NCBI GenBank assembly: GCA_037783545.1
Contig: JBBELK010000058.1
Location: 1,922,001 to 1,986,000 of the forward strand
Direction of reading: 5' to 3'
Source: Henricia sp. BOLD:AAB3569
Lineage: Eukaryota > Echinodermata > Asteroidea > Spinulosida > Echinasteridae
DNA: 64,000 nt
Position numbers and translations under genes: made by a program. The notes beneath the pieces were generated by a model, which saw only the letters and a program-made list of their open reading frames with translations, ran no database searches and was not told the origin of the DNA. Within the stretch, counting starts at the first letter, position 1. Each line of letters opens with the position of its first letter. Below are positions 36,336 to 46,743 of the stretch, one piece after another.

Positions 36336-37484
36336 ACATTATTATTTAGTTATAGGCCTAATGCTGTTATTCCTAGAATTCGCCAAAAATTTCATCTTCA
36401 ATATATAAAATGGCCAATTAAATAGAAAAGGTAATTGTTGTGAGCTAGTATATATATGCATATTTTTTTATTATCAAACTTTATATCACAAACAACTAAA
36501 TTATCTAAGATATACCGAGTGTTAGAATAATTTTGCACACCACGTATTTCATCTCATTAAACGTCGATAAAATCCGCTCCTAGCAGGCTTTATATGCCTA
36601 ACAAAGTGACAAACCTAACTAATTCTATACGCAGCAGTTTTAGGAGAAAAATATATACTATATAGAAACATCTTGGGAATATATAAAACTAACATTTCCA
36701 GAAATGTTTTCTGTTTTAGAGCTCATTAATTTTAAGTACATGCACGGGGACTTTCCTTGAGTCAAATATGTAAACATGAATAATAAAATAGTATGCTTTT
36801 TCGCACTTTTTAAAATCCAAGTTAAATCCAATCACCTATACCTATTTTGGACCGTACCCTATTTATCTTTTTTTGACAAGCATAAGCAGAATTTATCTCA
36901 TTTAGCTTAATTGTATCTATTTAACTAAGCGGAATTTATTTTGACAAGATATCTTTAAATGACTCACAAGTCAGATGACACATATTCAAAATGTTAAGAA
37001 TTACATAAAATATAAATTGATATTTTCTGACCATTTGTTCAATTTGTCCGAGATGTGTCCCACGTAATCTCCGTGAAAGCGATCCATACGCGACGCTCGC
37101 AATTACACCTGGATTTGTCTAAAAGTCTCGGTAGCCAAGTGATGTATCGTTCGGTTCAATGATACATGGCGTGCTGATGGCATGTTGGTTTTGCAAGTGA
37201 GGAGTATAATCGTTAAGTGTAGAATTACAACCAAGCCCTCGTTTTAATCCCAGTTTAAGGCTCAAATTCCTTCTTTCTGGAACCGTAAGCCTGTGAAACA
37301 TCGTTCAGTTTCCAAAACAAATACCCCAGCATGACTTGCAGCATTAATGGCACTTTCTGTCGGGATTACCATTTCCGCACCGGTTTTGAAATGTGTTTGA
37401 ATTTTGCCCGAAGAAAACAAATCTTCTTCTTTTGTAGTTTCTGAGATTTTCTGGTTTAAAGCCCAAATATATCATTTGCAGTGA

Positions 37485-37598
37485 CTTCACGAGTTGACAA
37501 GAAAAATCCGACTAAAAGTGTTAATTGCAATGGTAACAAACACCACATGATTTTTTAAAATGGTACACCTTTGTGGGAGAAATTGCCAACTGAAGATG
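37485..37598 (+). repeat. Left half of a ~260-bp repeat split by the YR element
   Basis: The sequence from CACGAGTTGACAAG to GCCAACTGAAGATG matches 36105-36213. The right half of the same repeat resumes after the retrotransposon at 39623. Confidence 0.75.
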
Positions 37599-39622
37599 TG
37601 GAATTTCTTTTCGTTTTAGAACGACAGGTGCCAGTGTATTCACACTGAACACAATAGAATTACATAACAACTGGCTATATAAACGCCACGTTCGCTTCAG
37701 TAGCTCACTCTCGGTCAATCGTGTCAACTTTGCTGTACAATCCTATTCTACACACGTCTTCACGCACCGCATCGAACATGTCCCTCGAACCGGGCGTCGG
37801 CGGTTCGGAGTCCGGTACCAGCAGTGATCAGATACTGAACGCTATCCAGGCCCTTTCTAAGTCATTAGACTTCAAGGTCGAATCGGCTTGCAAGAAGCAA
37901 CGCTTATCAGACGTTCCGACGTTCAAACGCGACGGCATCAACAGCAGCACAAGCACTGCGAGAAGCTTCTTTCGCTTGTCGAGTCGGCCATTCAGAACAT
38001 TGACAGCCTTGACATCGACTCGGCCAAGACCGACTGGAACGCCGCCGTGAAGTCCATCAAGGAACGTCAAAAGCTCATACGACTTGCTGACCGTTCTGAT
38101 CTCGGCTGGGGAGTTGTGAAAGAGTACATCGCAGAAACGTCTAATTGAGGCGGCATAGACATTTGCGTCCACCCAGTCGTATGGCACTGAGTTTATAACA
38201 CATTTTATTCGATCGTTTGGTATCGAATTCGATTTGAGGGACAGCGGATTTTTTGTCCGTCCAATATTGGCATCGAGCACATCGTTCAAAGTTTAATTTC
38301 ACAATGTTTTAAAATTGTTGATCTTTCCACACCGGAACTGGCAATCGTAATTTGTTATTTAATACCTTTTTTTACCTTTGTTGTTTTTTCCGCGTTCCGT
38401 GTGCACCGAAGGCCAGTAAACGTCTATTTGAGGCGGCATAGACATTTGCGTATACCCAGTCGCATGGCACTGAGTTTATAACACATTTATTCGATCGTTT
38501 GGTATCGAATTCGATTTGAGGGACAGCGGATTTATTTTATTTTATTTTATTTTTGTCCGTCCAATATTTGGCATCGAGCACATCGTTCAAAGTTTAATCT
38601 CACAATGCTTAATTGTTGATCTTTCCACACCGGAACTGGCAATCGTAATTTGTTATTTAATACCTTTTTACCTTCGTTGTTTTTTGTTTCCCCTTTGCCC
38701 TTTCTTTTGCGACTTTCTATAGACTACAGCAAGGTTCGCACAACGACCTAGCCACTGTTCACCATTGGAAACATTTGACCTGTTTTTGTCCTTTTCTCGT
38801 CTCACATGAGGTATAAATAGAAAAGAAATGAATTTTCTGACGGAAGTATGGAGGAAGAAAGTGGAATTTCTTTTCGTTTTAGAACGACAGGTGCCAGTGT
38901 ATTCACACTGAACACAATAGAATTACATAACAACTGGCTATATAAACGCCACGTTCGCTTCAGTAGCTCACTCTCGATCAATCGTGTCAACTTTGCTGTA
39001 CAATCCCGCCCACCCCATTTTCCCACTTCAATCGGAATTCGGACCGGGGGAGTGCACCCCTGTCGAGTGCCCTGGATGCACCCACGTTTCCTCCAATGGC
39101 TGGGGGTTTTTCGTGGCCACCGAGCGCCAGCACACAGTGCTGGTCCGACACTCGACCCGAATTCAGTTCCAGTTCCGACACGCGTGTTTTATTTTCTCTT
39201 TCAGCTTGATTGATTCTGACCGATTTTAGCACGGTGATAATTATTGAACTTCGACACTTTATTGTCGAGACCTAGACACTGAACTTTTTTATTTGTTTAC
39301 AGCTCGTAATTCATACGTCAAACTTGGTTCAGATGCTAGTTTGATAGCCTCTAAATCGATAGGCCTTTAATACGGCTTACACCAGACGTGTATAATTATT
39401 GTTTTCAACCACATTTGAAGGATATTACATTTGTGCATATAATTTGATCCTAATCAAGCTGATTAGCGGAGTTTAAAATAAATCGAACAGCAAGGTTCGC
39501 ACAACGACCTAGCCACTGTTCACCATTGGAAACATTTGACCTGTTTTTGTCCTTTTCTCGTCTCACATGAGGTATAAATAGAAAAGAAATGAATTTTCTG
39601 ACGGAAGTATGGAGGAAGAAAG
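37599..39622 (+). mobile_element. Deleted Ngaro/PAT-like (YR) retrotransposon with split direct repeats
   Basis: Terminal and internal repeats follow the order A1-internal-B1-A2-internal-B2. A1 is 37599-37743 and A2 is 38862-39006 (145 bp each). B1 is 38726-38861 and B2 is 39487-39622 (136 bp each). B1 and A2 touch, and A1 and B2 form the ends. This split-direct-repeat layout is diagnostic of PAT/Ngaro elements of the DIRS order, which use a tyrosine recombinase. Only an ORF1 remnant survives; reverse transcriptase, RNase H and recombinase are absent. A further ~170-bp internal duplication (38145-38325 and 38424-38605) is present. The element sits inside another repeat without a visible target duplication, as expected for this order. 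Confidence 0.8.
37778..38148 (+). pseudogene. ORF1 remnant of the YR retrotransposon, frameshifted
   Basis: Two overlapping plus-strand frames share one protein. The first runs from about 37778 to about 37945 (LEPGVGGSESGTSSDQIL...). The second resumes near 37945 and ends at a stop at 38148 with KLIRLADRSDLGWGVVKEYI. The segment 'LADxSxxGWxVVxEY' resembles the C-terminal part of ORF1 proteins of DIRS/Ngaro-type elements as I recall them. One frameshift lies around 37940-37950 and the ORF is cut short by the stop. It is nonfunctional as it stands. Confidence 0.55.
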
Positions 39623-39765
39623 CTTTTTTTTTAATCGTTTGCAAACGAACGATTTGTTTATACCATTTGTTAAACACAAAAACCACACATGGATTTTTAA
39701 ACTTTTCTGAAGTATTACTGCATCTATGTGACTGAAATTTTAACAAGGCAGTTTATCAACATTAT
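39623..39765 (+). repeat. Right half of the ~260-bp repeat split by the YR element
   Basis: It continues with TTTTTAATCGTTTGCAAACG and the block ending in GAAATTTTAACAAGGCA. It corresponds to 36214-36330 in the uninterrupted copy. Confidence 0.75.
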
Positions 39766-40100
39766 TCTTTAGTTATGTAATGTTGTTGTTCCTGTTTTAA
39801 AAAGTTTTCCAATCATGTAACCTGTCTTTAACGTTTCGAAATTTTCACCATTATTTAACTTTGTACCAAATATCTTGCTCTACTGACTGTGTCGAAAATT
39901 AAACAAACTGACAACAAACTAAAATGGTTCCGGAAAAGATGTGCCATGACGTCAGATGTTGTCTAAATTGTCCTTGTATTATTAATATTCCGTACACATG
40001 ATGACGTCATAAAACCGGACTGAATGAACGCGCGACGTGGGCTGTCCATGTAACTGAATGATCAAGCCGTCAGGTGAAAACAATTTTGCTCTTACTTAAG

Positions 40101-40551
40101 GTTGCCATGGCAACGGAAAATCCACATAATCCCACTGATTTTCCATTATATGGGAAGGAGGAGGTTTCAGCTTTCAAGTATGTAGCGGACTGACTGGAGC
40201 AAATTTGACGCGCGGCGCAGCAGACAATCACCTTCGCGCCAAATTGGCTTGGCTGTTTAAAGCGCGGGAATTAATTGCACACGTTTCGGCGGGCTTTGCG
40301 CCGATTGTGGGTGAATTGGGATGGGACTAAACCACGCCACCTACGCCAGGGGCGGTCTATATCAGGCTGGCTGTCTGTTGTTACTTCTTCACAATACCGT
40401 TTGTCTACATCCAGATCAACACCACTCAGTAACGCGAGGTTGCGATCTGGGATAAGGACGAGTAGAGATAGAGCAACAATTGCAGACGACTAAAGTGACA
40501 AAAGATTTCCCGCTCTTTTTGATACAACTTGATACGCGTCTGACACGTCTG
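40101..40551 (+). promoter_or_regulatory. Promoter-like block with X-box, E2F-like sites and a first-exon donor
   Basis: GTTGCCATGGCAAC at 40101-40114 is a perfect palindromic RFX X-box. Downstream lie TTCGCGCCAAA (40233-40243), an AAAGCGCGGGAA segment (to 40270) and TTTCGGCGGG (40284-40293), all close to the E2F consensus. A GC box (AGGGGCGG) and a TATA-like TCTATATC follow near 40350-40361. The block ends at a strong splice donor G/GTAAGT (GT at 40552). This fits a CpG-rich promoter and a noncoding first exon of a plus-strand gene whose coding exons I do not find in the window. Confidence 0.4.
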
Positions 40552-40739
40552 GTAAGTTTCTAGCATTTCCCCCCCGTCATTAGTTTGTCTCTTATTTTGA
40601 ACTAAAGTATCTTATTTTGAACTTAAGTGAGAGCAAACACTGTGCTGCTGCGAAACTGGCTGAATTATGACGCTTTGGCTTTTAAAAGTGACATTTTGGG
40701 GCAATTCAAAAATATTTACTCCACTGAAGACGAGTTTGT

Positions 40740-41248
40740 TTAAAGGAGCGCCTGTGTGCAGGGTCCTATTTCATAAAGCCCACTTAGAAACATTCCTAAA
40801 TAAACATTCTTAACTCATGTTTTTAAAGATAGGAAAAATTATATTTTATTGTTCCTAAATCCACTTAAGAATGTTTTTCACTTTTATGAAAAAGGACCCG
40901 GATCATATTTTTGACCACCGCACCCCCACCATTTTTTCCATGGGTGTTGAGATTTTGATACATATCATGTGTCATATTTTTCTTATTACCATTCTAAAAT
41001 TTCGCGCTCTCAATCCACATATTTCAAGGGATATCGTCAAAAATCCACCAAAGTTTGGTAAACTCGGTTACATAAAGCATAGAGCAAACTATGAATAGTC
41101 ACCAACCTGCTTATACATATGAATTGGGGGTTGCAAATTTCCTGTTTTCTTCCCATTGATAGTATTTTGGGAAGGTAATTTATATGACTGTTAGCCTGGA
41201 ACGAAATCCATTTTTTGTTCTCGAAAAAATCTGGTCACGCTCCTTTAA
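40740..41248. mobile_element. TTAA element family F3, full-length copy with nested repeat
   Basis: TTAA-AGGAGCG at the left and ATCTGGTCACGCTCC-TTTAA at the right. A second inverted repeat, GGTCCTATTTCATAAAG ... ATGAAAAAGGACCC, is nested at about 40769-40898 near its left end. Confidence 0.65.
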
Positions 41249-42639
41249 CCAGGCATGTTTATCCTACTAACTTTTACCGTTCTGTAAAGATGTTTGCTTT
41301 TTTGCGCAAACCATGTTAGTTTGCTTAATTTTTTGCTACATTAATTACACCGAGAGAGCGAGGACGGACCGAACCTCTTTAAGGGTCTTCGCAGAAGATT
41401 TTATTTTTATTTAGGCGAAATGTTTAATTTAGGCGAATGGGCTTTGCGTCCCAGAACTCCAGTTGAAGCCTTTCCAGCACCTTAACCCAAAGTTTTTAAG
41501 CCCCACTTTGGCGATTTAAACTTTAACAAACACACTCTTGTACACTGCTATGCAGTAGGCCTAAATCTACAATGGACGAAGTAAGAATGTAGGCCTACTT
41601 GGAAGCCACCAAGAACCATTTTCACGAAAATTATGGAACAGTTCAAGATTATTGAGTCCTGGAAAGATGTTGATGCCCACACAACACATTATATAGATCG
41701 CAAAGCGTTGGAGAAAAACGAGAGTGAAGTTCACGTAAATAGGGCCTATACTGTGAATATTGTGAATTATATATAATATATTTTTACATTTTGAATTCAA
41801 AAGTTGATTATAAAAACCTGCGGTCTTAATTGCCAGATTTAACAGTGCAAACAAACGTGAAATAGGTAGGCCTATATTTTCCACTTATACATGTATGTAT
41901 ACAGTGCACTTTCAAATGACATTTTCCCTTTATTCTTATTTGATGGAATTTGCGATTCAAATGAACTCAGATCTACGAAATTTAAACACCGTTTACTCCT
42001 GTGTTGACACTCGATATATACTCGGTTGCTTTGAAAATATCCCTCATGCATTGTAATATCTAGAATTTAAGATGTGTGTTGAATTCTTGATTTTCCCGGG
42101 AATTAGAAAGTAGAAACCGACATCCCTTTAAGAAATTTACGACAGGGAGAAGGCTGTAGACCCGTAAGTGCATGTAACCCAATGAGCGTGTTCTCTGCGC
42201 AGGTGTGCTTAAGTGTCGTTAGCGCTGTATCACCCATGTGGGGTAGCCATGTGTCATTTGTAAGTGACAATGTCCGTATAGCTGTCCTACTAATCAGGGC
42301 GGACTGTTTGCTCATGTGCCAGTAAGGCCGCCCTCAGGTCGACCTGTGGATCTTTTGCGCCGCGGAAAGGTCGGTTTTTTTTTGCTGAAAAACCGAGTGT
42401 AACCCACGATTTGATGCAACGACGAATTTAATGACGGAATTTTATTGCATGCTGATTGGCTAAAAAAGAAAGAAAAGATGCGCGTTCGACGCGCAACTGC
42501 AAACAGGTTGGTTGCGATTGATCCCCGCGCTTGGCGGAAACTCATTGCATTAGTTTAACTTGTTCTACAACTGCTTGTGACTGGTATTTTTTTAGCGCCG
42601 TCTGATGCCGATTATATTAATGTCCTCAGGCTAGGTCTC
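41249..42639. other. Sequence downstream of the candidate promoter, nothing assigned
   Basis: No plus-strand coding exon with good splice sites was found after the donor at 40552. Confidence 0.4.
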
Positions 42640-42791
42640 AAGCGGGCCTCCCACAGTGCGATTTGGCCACGAATTCCCAACGATTAACTACGATTTGGTG
42701 AAACTGTCTATAGACTCTACACACAATCGTACCAAATCGTAGCTAATCGTACCTATTTCGTGGCCAAAATCGCATAGTGGGAGGCCCGCTT
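42640..42791. mobile_element. Short hairpin MITE
   Basis: AAGCGGGCCTCCCACAGTGC and GATTTGGCCACGAATT at the left are repeated inverted, ending GGGAGGCCCGCTT. The loop is short. Confidence 0.75.
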
Positions 42792-43080
42792 TACTGAAAC
42801 AATCACTGTCTATTTGTTGGGGTCGGTCCTAAGAAGTCAGTCGCCGACTGTTTTCTGTGTTGTCGCAGGGCCGACCTGCTTATGCAGGCGGCTTAAGACA
42901 CCCAACCGCGGGTGGGGGAGGTGGAGGGGGTGGGGGGACAATTAATAACTAAAATTGTTAAATTGTTTGCTTTAAAAAAAAAAAATGTTATACCAATTTC
43001 CCACGAATAGGTAAGTGTTGTTGCTGGGATTACCTCAGACTGTTATATAGATAAAGTTATCTCAACAAATCTTACCAGTC

Positions 43081-43172
43081 CCACCCCCCCCACCCCCCCC
43101 CCCCCCCACCCCCCCCCCCCCCCCCCCCCACCCCCCACCCCCACCCCCCACCCCCACCACTCCCCTCCAACC
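43081..43172. repeat. C-rich tract with CCCCCAC units
   Basis: Long C runs broken by A every 6-10 bases. The reverse strand is (GGGGGT)n-like and could form G-quadruplexes. Gly/Trp-rich open frames here are artefacts of composition. Confidence 0.9.
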
Positions 43173-43340
43173 CCCAAAAATGGAAATTTCGTAGCAAAAA
43201 ATCGCACAGTGGCAGGACGACCCGATAGGTCGCACATACGGTACGAGTTTTGCTGCGATAGGACACTTTGTGATTTGGTGTATATCGCGTGATGCGATTA
43301 TTCATTAAATCTTTTCTCAAATGAGCACATGGCACTATAG

Positions 43341-43548
43341 CTCGTAATCCTGAAGAAACCCGTGAAGAGAAGATGATGAAGAAATGCTCATGCAGTTATA
43401 TAAAGGTGTAAAATAAAGGTGTGAAGAAACCCACAGAATAATATAGGGGAAACTCAATTTAACAGGAACTGAAAACCCAATCCATGTACTGACCCGGACG
43501 GGATTCGAACCAGGGCCACAGCGGTGGAAGGTGAGGAAAGTACCGCGA
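43341..43548 (-). mobile_element. SINE copy, same family as 2676-2842, reverse orientation
   Basis: Read on the minus strand it gives a GGTTCGAATCCCGTCCGGGT box B, GATTGGGTTTTCAGT, GAGCATTTCTTCATCATCTT and the tail ending TACGAGCTATAGTGCCATG. It is the best-matching partner of 48386-48582. Confidence 0.65.
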
Positions 43549-43976
43549 CGACAACCATATCGATTTACTGATACGACATGACAATACTGCAGATTTTCAA
43601 GGGGGAAGAATCTTGATTCTGCCTGTTAATCGAATAACCGTGGCCGATCGTAAAAATAACCCCCATCTTATAGTAAGCTTATTGATCTTTCGCCGTCTGA
43701 AGAGTCGGAGAAGGCTACGTACGTGGGTGTGCCCATGGTGATAGGTCGCTCGGTTTGTATACAAGATTTGGGGAATATGCAGACGAAAGACATGAGGCCA
43801 CCAATGTCAATGGCCTCCAGGGCCCTGCTGATTTGGCCCTGATGCCCCTTCAAGATATTATACACTTTCTGAGACCAACTTGGCCAGTATGCTCTATTTC
43901 TCGAGGCTTGTATACAGTATACACTCATAACATACACATTTGGAACAACGTTTGCCATGGTGCCCCCCTCTCTCAA

Positions 43977-44194
43977 GGGGCAAATTTCATGGCGCTGTTT
44001 AGCACAAACATTTGTTTAGCACATAATTTCTTTGCTCTGTAAAATGGGTTACCATGGAGCAAAATATCAGTAAATACACATCACATACGATTTTAGCTGG
44101 CAACCCAGTTTTGCAAAATAAAGCAAAGAAATTATGTGATATATGATATAAGCAAATTTTTGTGCTAAAAATGCAGCGCCATGAAATTGGCCCC
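43977..44194. mobile_element. MITE with GGGCAAATTTCATGGCGC ends, copy 2
   Basis: GGGGCAAATTTCATGGCGCTG and its inverse flank an interior with TTAGCACATAATTTCTTTGC and AAAGCAAAGAAATTATGTG, which also pair. Confidence 0.7.
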
Positions 44195-44235
44195 AGTTGG
44201 CCTCAGCGCCCTTTGAACATTTTCAGACGAATCAA

Positions 44236-44489
44236 GGGGCAAGTTCGATTCATGACTACGCAGTTAACTATAGTTGGACCATTTCCAACCGAACGCTGTC
44301 TATTCAACGATGGTTAGTCATGTCTGGTCAACCATTTGGTACCCATCATACATACATAGACTTGAAGCAGCATTTTGCACCGAACCATTTGACTAACCAA
44401 TGGCGTTTGCACTTGAACGTTAGTGCGCATGTGTGTTGCCGCAAGGTTTAACCAGTAGTTAATTCTATAGTCTTGAATCGAACTTGCTC
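44236..44489. mobile_element. Inverted-repeat element with GCAAGTTCGATTCATGAC ends
   Basis: GGGCAAGTTCGATTCATGAC at the left and TCTTGAATCGAACTTGCTCC at the right. The ends are similar to those of the element at 3480-3756. Confidence 0.65.
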
Positions 44490-44641
44490 CTATAGACCGT
44501 ATCGAATAGCCGCCATTTCGTGGGGCACCTTTTGTTACTTAAACCGTTCAACAATGGAAGCACAATATGTGCAACCATGCATGTCCTCAAGGAACAAAGA
44601 AACTGCCCCACGAAATGAAGACTATTCAATACGGTCTATAG
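44490..44641. mobile_element. Hairpin element with CTATAGACCGTATCGAATAG ends
   Basis: CTATAGACCGTATCGAATAG and CATTTCGTGGGGCA at the left are inverted at 44600-44641. It is wedged between two GCAAGTTCGATTC elements. Confidence 0.75.
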
Positions 44642-44825
44642 AGCAAGTTCGATTCACGACTATTAACCAATGGTTAAACATCATCCTGGCAACACACATG
44701 CGCACTAACGCTCAACTACGAACGCCTTTGGTTAGTCAATTGGTTCCGCGCAAAACGCTGCATGAACTCAATGCCTGACGGGTACCAGTGACCAGCGCAA
44801 CTGCAAATAGTCGAACTACAGTGAC

Positions 44826-45195
44826 GAAAATTAATTTCGCCCCAAAACCATTTCGCCCAAAAACCATTTCGCCCAAGTGCCATTTCGCCCCAAACCACTT
44901 TGCCCGAGTACCATTTCGCCCCAAATTACCTCGTCCAAACACTACATCGCCCAAATGCCACTTCGCCCCAAAACCACTTTGTGCACAGGCCGTGGTTCAG
45001 GGCGAAATGGTTGAGGGCGAAGTGGTTTATGGGCGAAATGACTGCAAACCCTTTTTTTTTTTACTGTTTTCTCAAAAGTTAGACGAAGTACGGAGTTGGT
45101 TTTTGCTCAGGTTGGTTTCAATCATGCATATCTTCAATCACACAGGGGGATAAAACTATTTGTAACAGTTTACAAATCATGTATACTATCTTTAA
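44826..45195. mobile_element. TTAA element family F2, reversed partial copy
   Basis: Minisatellite units (TTTCGCCCCAAAACCATTTC and variants) at 44836-45046 are followed by the family arm ending AATCATGTATACTATCT-TTAA (TTAA 45192-45195). The other arm is absent. Confidence 0.7.
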
Positions 45196-45947
45196 CGGAA
45201 TGCCAAACGTAGAATGTGTAACCAACATATACATTATATATGCATGGTTTGAAAGCTACAACCTTCCTCTTTCAAATCTGATAATTTTGGACAGAGTTAG
45301 GAGTGATTTCCTAAAACAGGTCATATTGACCATGGGACCAAGTTTATGATTGCGTGTGATAATCAATGGAGAAATCTGCGAAGATAAGGTACCAATTAAA
45401 ATCTCAATCGAGGGCGCTCCGGGTGACATCGAACGGGGAAGTCGGCGCAAAACATCGAATTGGTATAAGAGGCGTAGCTGGATGCCAACCCATATGTCAG
45501 TGCTATAGACGGAATGAAATGCATGGGCCTACCAGGCTACGTTCGTTCAACCTTTTTATAGCTGCATGGTTCACCCGCATCACTCGGCTGTACACAGGAA
45601 CGCACCCGGTACACGCATGCGCACGACATTTACCGTAACAAGACGAATTTACCGTAACAAGACGAAGTAATTTTTGTCAGTTGGTCGTCGACCACTTGCA
45701 GGGAGATGTGCGATTCGGCAACGAAGGTTGATTTTCTCTCGATAGAAAAATCAACCCAGGCAATGTCCATAGCAAGAGTATCAAACAACATTATCACATG
45801 CATTCATAAACTTGGTCCAATGGTCAATTTGACCTCTCTTGATAAATGAGTGTTTGATGTCTCATTTCAAAGATGAAGGTCGTAGCTTTCAAACCATGCA
45901 TAGGTCATCTTTGTTCGTTACACATTCTACGTTTGGCATTCCGTTAA
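45192..45947. mobile_element. TTAA-flanked element, family F6
   Basis: TTAA-CGGAATGCCAAACGTAGAAT at the left and ATTCTACGTTTGGCATTCCG-TTAA at the right. Arms of about 150 bp include GCATGGTTTGAAAGCTACAAC. The interior (about 45370-45770) shows no transposase. Confidence 0.78.
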
Positions 45948-46408
45948 AATTTGATTGTATTTTTTTAGGCACCCTGTATAGTAAACTATAATCGTGAATC
46001 GAACTTGCCCTATATACTGATCGGGTTGCCGCGCCAGACTGTATCTTATCTTCTCGCCCTCTATAATGCTGCCCCTATAGGCCTGGAGGCAGATTATAGT
46101 TAATCTCAGCACAAGAATAGATAAAATCGCCATTTTTTTCGTTCCAGCCAAGCTCTAAATCCCGTGCAGAAATCCAGTGGGAACTGCAACCCGAGAAATG
46201 GATACTGGTGGGATAAACACGCCACAAATTGGTTAGAATTTAAAACGACACAAAATGCGTCATTCATCATGGCTTAATATAATGCTCTTTGAAATTTAAA
46301 AACCCCGACTCCGTGTTAACTAAATCTGCCTTGTTTTACTCTTAATATGCGTGAAATTTACTTCTATATCCTTGCAACACAGAAAGTTTGAATATATTCA
46401 TAAATTGG

Positions 46409-46612
46409 CATTAAAGCCCGCCGCACACCTTTGCGATTTACCAGCCCATCGGACACCGGACCATCGGATCCGGAAAAATCAAACAAGTTTGATTTGCTCC
46501 GGTCTATGGTGTGCGGTCAAACCGGCCCGAATTGTTTCAGCGCGCACCTTTCCGGTAAGTGGTCCGATGATCCGATTATCCGGTAAATCGCAAAGGTGTG
46601 CGGCGGGCTTAA
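46409..46612. mobile_element. TTAA-flanked hairpin, family F5
   Basis: TTAA-AGCCCGCCGCACACCTTTGC at the left and GCAAAGGTGTGCGGCGGGCT-TAA at the right. The middle has CCATCGGATCCGGAAAA-like inverted blocks. The right TTAA is shared with F1 copy e. Confidence 0.78.
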
Positions 46613-46743
46613 AGGCTCGTCAGCAATGCGCGCTAAATTCGTGCCACGAAATACGCAGCTCCATGCCTTTGCTATGGAGCTGCGTAATTCGTGGTACGAA
46701 TTTGGCGGGCGCGCGCGCATTGCTGACGAGACTACGCCTTTAA
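46609..46743. mobile_element. TTAA MITE family F1, copy e
   Basis: Shares its left TTAA (46609-46612) with the F5 hairpin at 46412-46612. The outer GGCACA of the left end is missing. Confidence 0.75.

Larger units (their letters stand above)
44641..46012. mobile_element. Composite: GCAAGTTCGATTCACGAC element split by F2 and F6
   Basis: The left end GAGCAAGTTCGATTCACGAC (44642) and the right end TCGTGAATCGAACTTGCCC (to 46012) are inverted. Between them lie the F2 partial copy (44826-45195) and the F6 element (45192-45947), best read as later insertions. Confidence 0.5.

Noticed and set aside
43043-43335. Gly/Trp-rich protein-like frames
   Set aside because: They are translations of the poly-C tract.
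44788-45153. 121-codon proline/lysine-rich frame
   Set aside because: It translates the TTTCGCCC minisatellite of an F2 element.
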